Shown piece after piece: positions 59,666 through 64,000 of a stretch of DNA of 64,000 nucleotides (its first letter is position 1; each line of letters opens with the position of its first letter). The notes below the pieces were generated by a model. It was given only the letters and a program-made list of their open reading frames with translations, did not search any database and was not told where the DNA came from. Source of the DNA: Cyclina sinensis (taxonomy: Eukaryota > Mollusca > Bivalvia > Venerida > Veneridae). Location: NCBI GenBank assembly GCA_012932295.1, contig JAAONU010000001.1, positions 48,767,134 through 48,831,133 of the forward strand, given 5' to 3'. A program made the translations under genes and the position numbers.

Positions 59666-62421
59666 TCTCAAATCGACTCATGTTGATTGCCTTATTTTAT
59701 GTAAAAAGATAGAAATCAACAAAACCCTGGCGTACTGTACATATAAAAGTTACTTTTTGAAGTTGAAGTATTCTTTCCAGATGCTTTTGGGAAAAAAGCT
59801 GTAAAGGTCATGCTTTGAACTCGGAAAAAAATACTTTAAAAACAGCTATGTTTTCGATTTTCTACCCAATCAATGTTTGGTTTCAGTATAAGTAAAGGGT
59901 TTGATTTGTTGAAATATGTATGATAGACCGTGTCTGAGATCAGTCCCATTTGGTGAAGTGTGCCTGACGAATTATTTCGGAAGCAGATTATCCCTTTATG
60001 ACTCTGACTAAAAAATGTAACATCATCTCCGTAGCGGATATTTTTGTTTCAGTAAGTATTTCTTAACTTTAGATAACCCAGAATAAAATTATTTTATGGC
60101 AAAAATAACACAGTATCGTTTAATCACCGCTACACACCCGGTAGACGAAAAACTAATCAAACAAAAAGCTATGCTATAAATCATTTTATATACCTCAGTG
60201 ACTTCAAAAGACAGGCGTTAGATCAGCGTCAGACAGAATGCTAAATGAGATTCTACTTCATTCGAATAATATTTACCGGAAAGTTTAGACGAATCTCGCC
60301 ATAGCAGTCAGTAACATATTTCACATGAATACGAACGTCAGGAAAAGTCACTTCGAAATATAATGATAATATATTTCAAGGGTTTTCTTTTCAATAAGTC
60401 AGTTCTGAAAACATGCACAACATTACTTTATTTAACATTTTTTATTCTATGTTCGTTGATTTGGAAGATTAAATTTGATTTTCTTTAAAGATATTGGGAC
60501 TGTATAGACTGTATAGATATTCTGACTTTTAATCATAGTTTTGACAAACTTGGTTTTCTTTGAAAGTATCTTGACTGTTAAAAGTATTCCTGATCAATTT
60601 GTCTTTCTTTGACTTTCAACATCTATTGCGTATATACTAAGTTTTACACCAGCAAGGCTAACAGAGTTAGTGACCCAGAAATGCATGTAGACAAAAAGGT
60701 ATAAAACTGAGGAAAAAAATGAAAGCTATTTTTTTTTGTAGAATCAGGTCTTGATTATTCTCAAATGTCTGCAAGACGACAAGAACGACAACAGAGACTG
60801 TAATTTGAACGTGCTTTTAATTTTATAGTTACGATAACTCTTGAGGAGAAAGCATACATTTTAAATTGTTTGTAATGTGACTTTGTTAAGACAAACTTGG
60901 TGGTAAAATGTACTGTTAAGAGTAACATTTTATCTTGTCACGAATACCCCACGTATTAGATATTATTCATTTAAACATAACCCGCATACAAAACTATTTT
61001 TTCAGTGATTCATTTCCTTGATAATTCCGCGAAAAATTCAGATACTTTGTATTTCTAACTGTTTTTTCTAATCATTGTTTTAGTCAGAGACGTTTCAAGT
61101 ATATGCTGGTATGCTATTTAACAAACAAAACATGAGATTGGGGTCCGTATACAAGTTTGCAGACTGGGAAGTCCAAGGTAGAACAGTACATGACCCAAAG
61201 CTGTTCTAAGGGTGAGATAAATTCTTTTAAAAGGACGGTGTGACTAGATTCTATCTCACTTACAGCACTGTTGCCGGAACTTCTTTTTGATATAACTTTC
61301 TTGGAACTTGGGTTTAACATTTACTAACTACTGAATGATTTAATTTTCTTTAACATGTTGCATGTCTGCCATACAAATTTAAAAACATAATTGAATTAAT
61401 CTTCGCATTCATAAAAACAATGTATTTACTTCTTAATAAAATACTGCATATAAAACTGTATGTAATACCCTCAATGTATGAAGAAAATACTAAGAAATTA
61501 ATGTATCAAACAGAATATCCGTTATTGTCTAAGTGAAATACTTTGACGTAAATGTTTTCAAACTTTGGCACATACCCGCGAAACTTGGTATATACGAGTA
61601 TCTAATGATTTTCGTTGGAACTTACGGAACTTGATATATGTTTGTTGATAATACCGTACTTAGGAATTCGGTAATTCTGGTCACAGAATTGTAAGACCAC
61701 AATTGGCAGTTGGCTACCTTCACAAGGGGTTTGAAGATATATTTACTTACCTCATATTCGCGCTTGAATTGAAAGAAATAAACCATCTGCTACATTTTAG
61801 CTTGTTTAAATAGGCGTCCTTTATTTAAAAATGTTGGTATTAAAACTGGTCTTTCAAATGTGTAGGACCGTTGAATACTTTTCTATCACGATAATAAACA
61901 CAAAATGAGCTGAATCGTGTTAGATATAGGAACGAGATTCCAACATGTGGTAGATATAACACTTTGGCCTGTTGAAGAGATATAGTAATCTTTTTCAAGA
62001 CATATGTTCAAACGCAATTTATTATTCTTTCTTACTATACGTAAGTCTGAAAAGAACATTTATTTCCAACTGATTGACATAACTTACATTTTATCGATCA
62101 TAAAATTAGATACACATTAAAGCAAACAAAGAACACCCGGTTTATTACAAAAAACAATTTAGCGTGCTTGCAATTTATGAGAAACAAGTCGTAACAGTCC
62201 GAAACATGGTATTTCAGTCGTTCCGCCGGCAATTAAATGATAATTATTAGAAAATGGAATATAAATATATGTTGCATTTTATTTTAAGTTCGCATTTAAG
62301 GCGATTTTACACTCAAAAATCTGACATAGAACTGTCAGCAATTAGCATGCTGTCTTCAAAATGCAATTAGCGTAAAAATTCTTTATTTAATGTAGCTTTT
62401 TGTGATCACATATTTCGATGC

Positions 62422-62874
62422 GGGGAATCACGTGACTAAATTTTGAAAAAATGGCCGCCAGACACCGACATTCGCCTAAAAAAATCAGGTGAGTCTGTTT
62501 TGTTATCGCACTGGTCATGTTTTTACCTATCACATCATATGGTCCGTTCCAAGCGCTTTCTCCGGTTATACAGATCTCTTCATAAAACGACCAAGTTTTG
62601 GAGAACACTTCGACACAAAATTAGATCGAGAAAGCACTACAATAAATTTCAATGGTCTAATTTTGTGTCGAAGTGTTCTCCAAAACTTGGCCGTTCTTTG
62701 AAGAGATATTATCTTTTTAGCCGGAGAAAGCGCTTGGGACGGACATATGATGGGACAAGTAAAAACCTGACCAGTGCGATAACAAAACAGACTTACCTGA
62801 AAAAGTACCGACTTTTTAGGCGAATCGACGGTGACTGGCGGCCATTTTTTCTAAATTTTGTCACGTGATTCCCC
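62422..62874. mobile_element. 453-bp foldback element with 200-bp arms
   Basis: Left arm 62422-62625 and right arm 62656-62874 are inverted repeats around a 30-base spacer. The ends are GGGGAATCACGTGAC. Each arm carries, reading inward, a CACGTG E-box, AAAAATGGCCGCCAG with an ATG, and a splice-donor-like GTGAGT (left) or GTAAGT (right). The open frame through it (62443-62868) is an artefact of the arms. No target duplication was found, so the class is open: foldback MITE or a gene-fragment-carrying element. Confidence 0.85.
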
Positions 62875-64000
62875 AAATTGTATTTTATAATAAACTCTTT
62901 GACAGTTCGGACGCGGATATCCGAAAAATATTCTATAGTAGAAGAAGTGCATCCAAGATTTTATTTTTATTTTTATTTCAATTATCAAAAAAATGGATTT
63001 AAGGAAGTTAGGATTTTTTTGATTTTTTTTCCTTTACAGATATCACTTTACTATTTTTAAGCGTTAATAAGATAAATTAGAATTTGGACGGCCGTGTCGA
63101 GCTCTTATGTCTCGTCGATACTTACTAAAGCAGAATCGGAACATTCAGAAAGCGCTTAAAAACTTTACAATACCAGCGACTACTGAACTTCAATGATATC
63201 TGACTTAAAAACAGGCACGGGGTGACAGCTGGGTATAACAATATTATGGCGCTAGTATCTGAACTCTACATTTTACGTAAGTGAGAAATCCGATGTTATA
63301 TTTTATACAATCCTTACAAAACTGTCAAATTACATCGCAACGATACAAAAATATATAAAGATGAATATCTTTTATTTAAGATACCTCCGGAAAAAAAACA
63401 TTACGTTAATTAGCCTTGTGTTATTGTTAACTTTAAGAGCTAGTGTTAATGATTAGATAAGAACGAGGTCTCCGCGTTTTTCCATTTTCCACTTTTTAAG
63501 AAATTGCTCTTGGCACAGACTTGACCTACTGCTATTAAGAAATTCATAAGAATAAAATAGCCATGACAGGAACAAACCTTTTCTAACTTATCGCTCTATC
63601 TCTTTGTGTTTTTTGTAATTTTGAACCCAATGCAAATGATAGATAATATGCAGACATCTATTAAATGCAGATGATCTACCGATATAAATTATCTGGGGAA
63701 CTCTCCAAAAAGGTATCATTCACGATATTGACCTTTTTAGGTAGCTTTGTATTCTAAAAGGCAGTTCGGCTTCCTCATTGGCTTGATTGAAGAACCACTA
63801 GTGGTTCGTTATATATAAATTGATATTGCCCCTTTTGGTATACATATTGCATGTTAGGGGCATATTCAGCCGAATGAATTCAGCTCGATTGCTCTCTTGT
63901 GACTAATCAATTAACGACACCGGTGTAGCGTATACTTATTACTAACGATGATGTAACGGATTGTCCTAATAGATATTAAACCAACAATTCAGTGTGCCAG
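62875..64000. other. Noncoding right edge
   Basis: No gene recognised. A perfect 16-bp palindrome GAACCACTAGTGGTTC lies at 63792-63807, followed by an inverted pair TTGCCCC and GGGGCAT at about 63825-63864. Confidence 0.5.

Larger units (their letters stand above)
59087..62421. other. Diverged unit F, gene-free
   Basis: It contains the last recurrent block (59303), the degenerate tandem repeat (59359-59665), ACAGGCGTTAGATCA (about 60212, also at 4928) and, at 61900-62290, a stretch matching 9100-9450 and 20640-20960 (TTATTACAAAAAACAATT, CAGTCCGAAACAT). Their order is the same as in unit A, so this is another old copy. The minus-strand frame at 61114-61320 is unrecognised. Confidence 0.5.

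Noticed and set aside
62443..62868. 141-residue plus-strand frame
   Set aside because: It spans both arms of a foldback element, so its two halves are inverted copies of each other.

Overview
This is a eukaryotic, AT-rich, gene-poor window that looks like intergenic or intronic DNA of a bivalve mollusc. The main clues are three copies of a dispersed repeat with AGCTCACCTGA-type ends, and a tRNA-derived SINE with a conserved central region. Both match repeats I associate with clams and their relatives, but this is recognition from memory, not a search. I see no rRNA, functional tRNA, CRISPR array or bacterial-style operon. The only intact protein-coding gene is a Tc1/mariner transposase at 51622-52638.

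Layout. Positions 1-3864 hold a PIF/Harbinger deletion derivative (584-1828) that still encodes a broken N-terminal piece of its transposase, a 41-bp tandem repeat (2235-2444), and a 374-bp inverted-repeat element nested in a smaller hairpin element (3137-3636). From 3865 to 26976 the DNA is a head-to-tail segmental array: unit A (3865-14876), a short internal fragment B (14877-16187) and unit C (16188-26976). 26977-36154 is older, more diverged DNA that carries scattered matches to the same unit and a hairpin-ended element (32031-33046) also present in unit A. Units D (36155-41114) and E (41115-51326) form a second, separate duplicated pair. The Tc1 element lies at 51327-52834. From 52835 to the end come a SINE, a large hierarchical minisatellite (about 56.66-58.01 kb), a CCAAT-box array next to a palindrome (58464-59086), and a 453-bp foldback element (62422-62874).

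How it fits together. Most of the window seems to be repeated duplications of one ancestral unit of noncoding DNA. A block of about 50 bp, with a more weakly conserved flank, recurs at least eight times, about twice per large unit. Transposons inserted into some copies and not others, so the paralogues serve as empty sites and give an order of events. A SINE landed before A and C separated; the 374-bp element then landed inside that SINE in A only; a 25-bp SINE stub landed in C only. Indels between paralogues that are not multiples of three argue against most short open frames being exons. All identities were judged by eye; no alignment was run.
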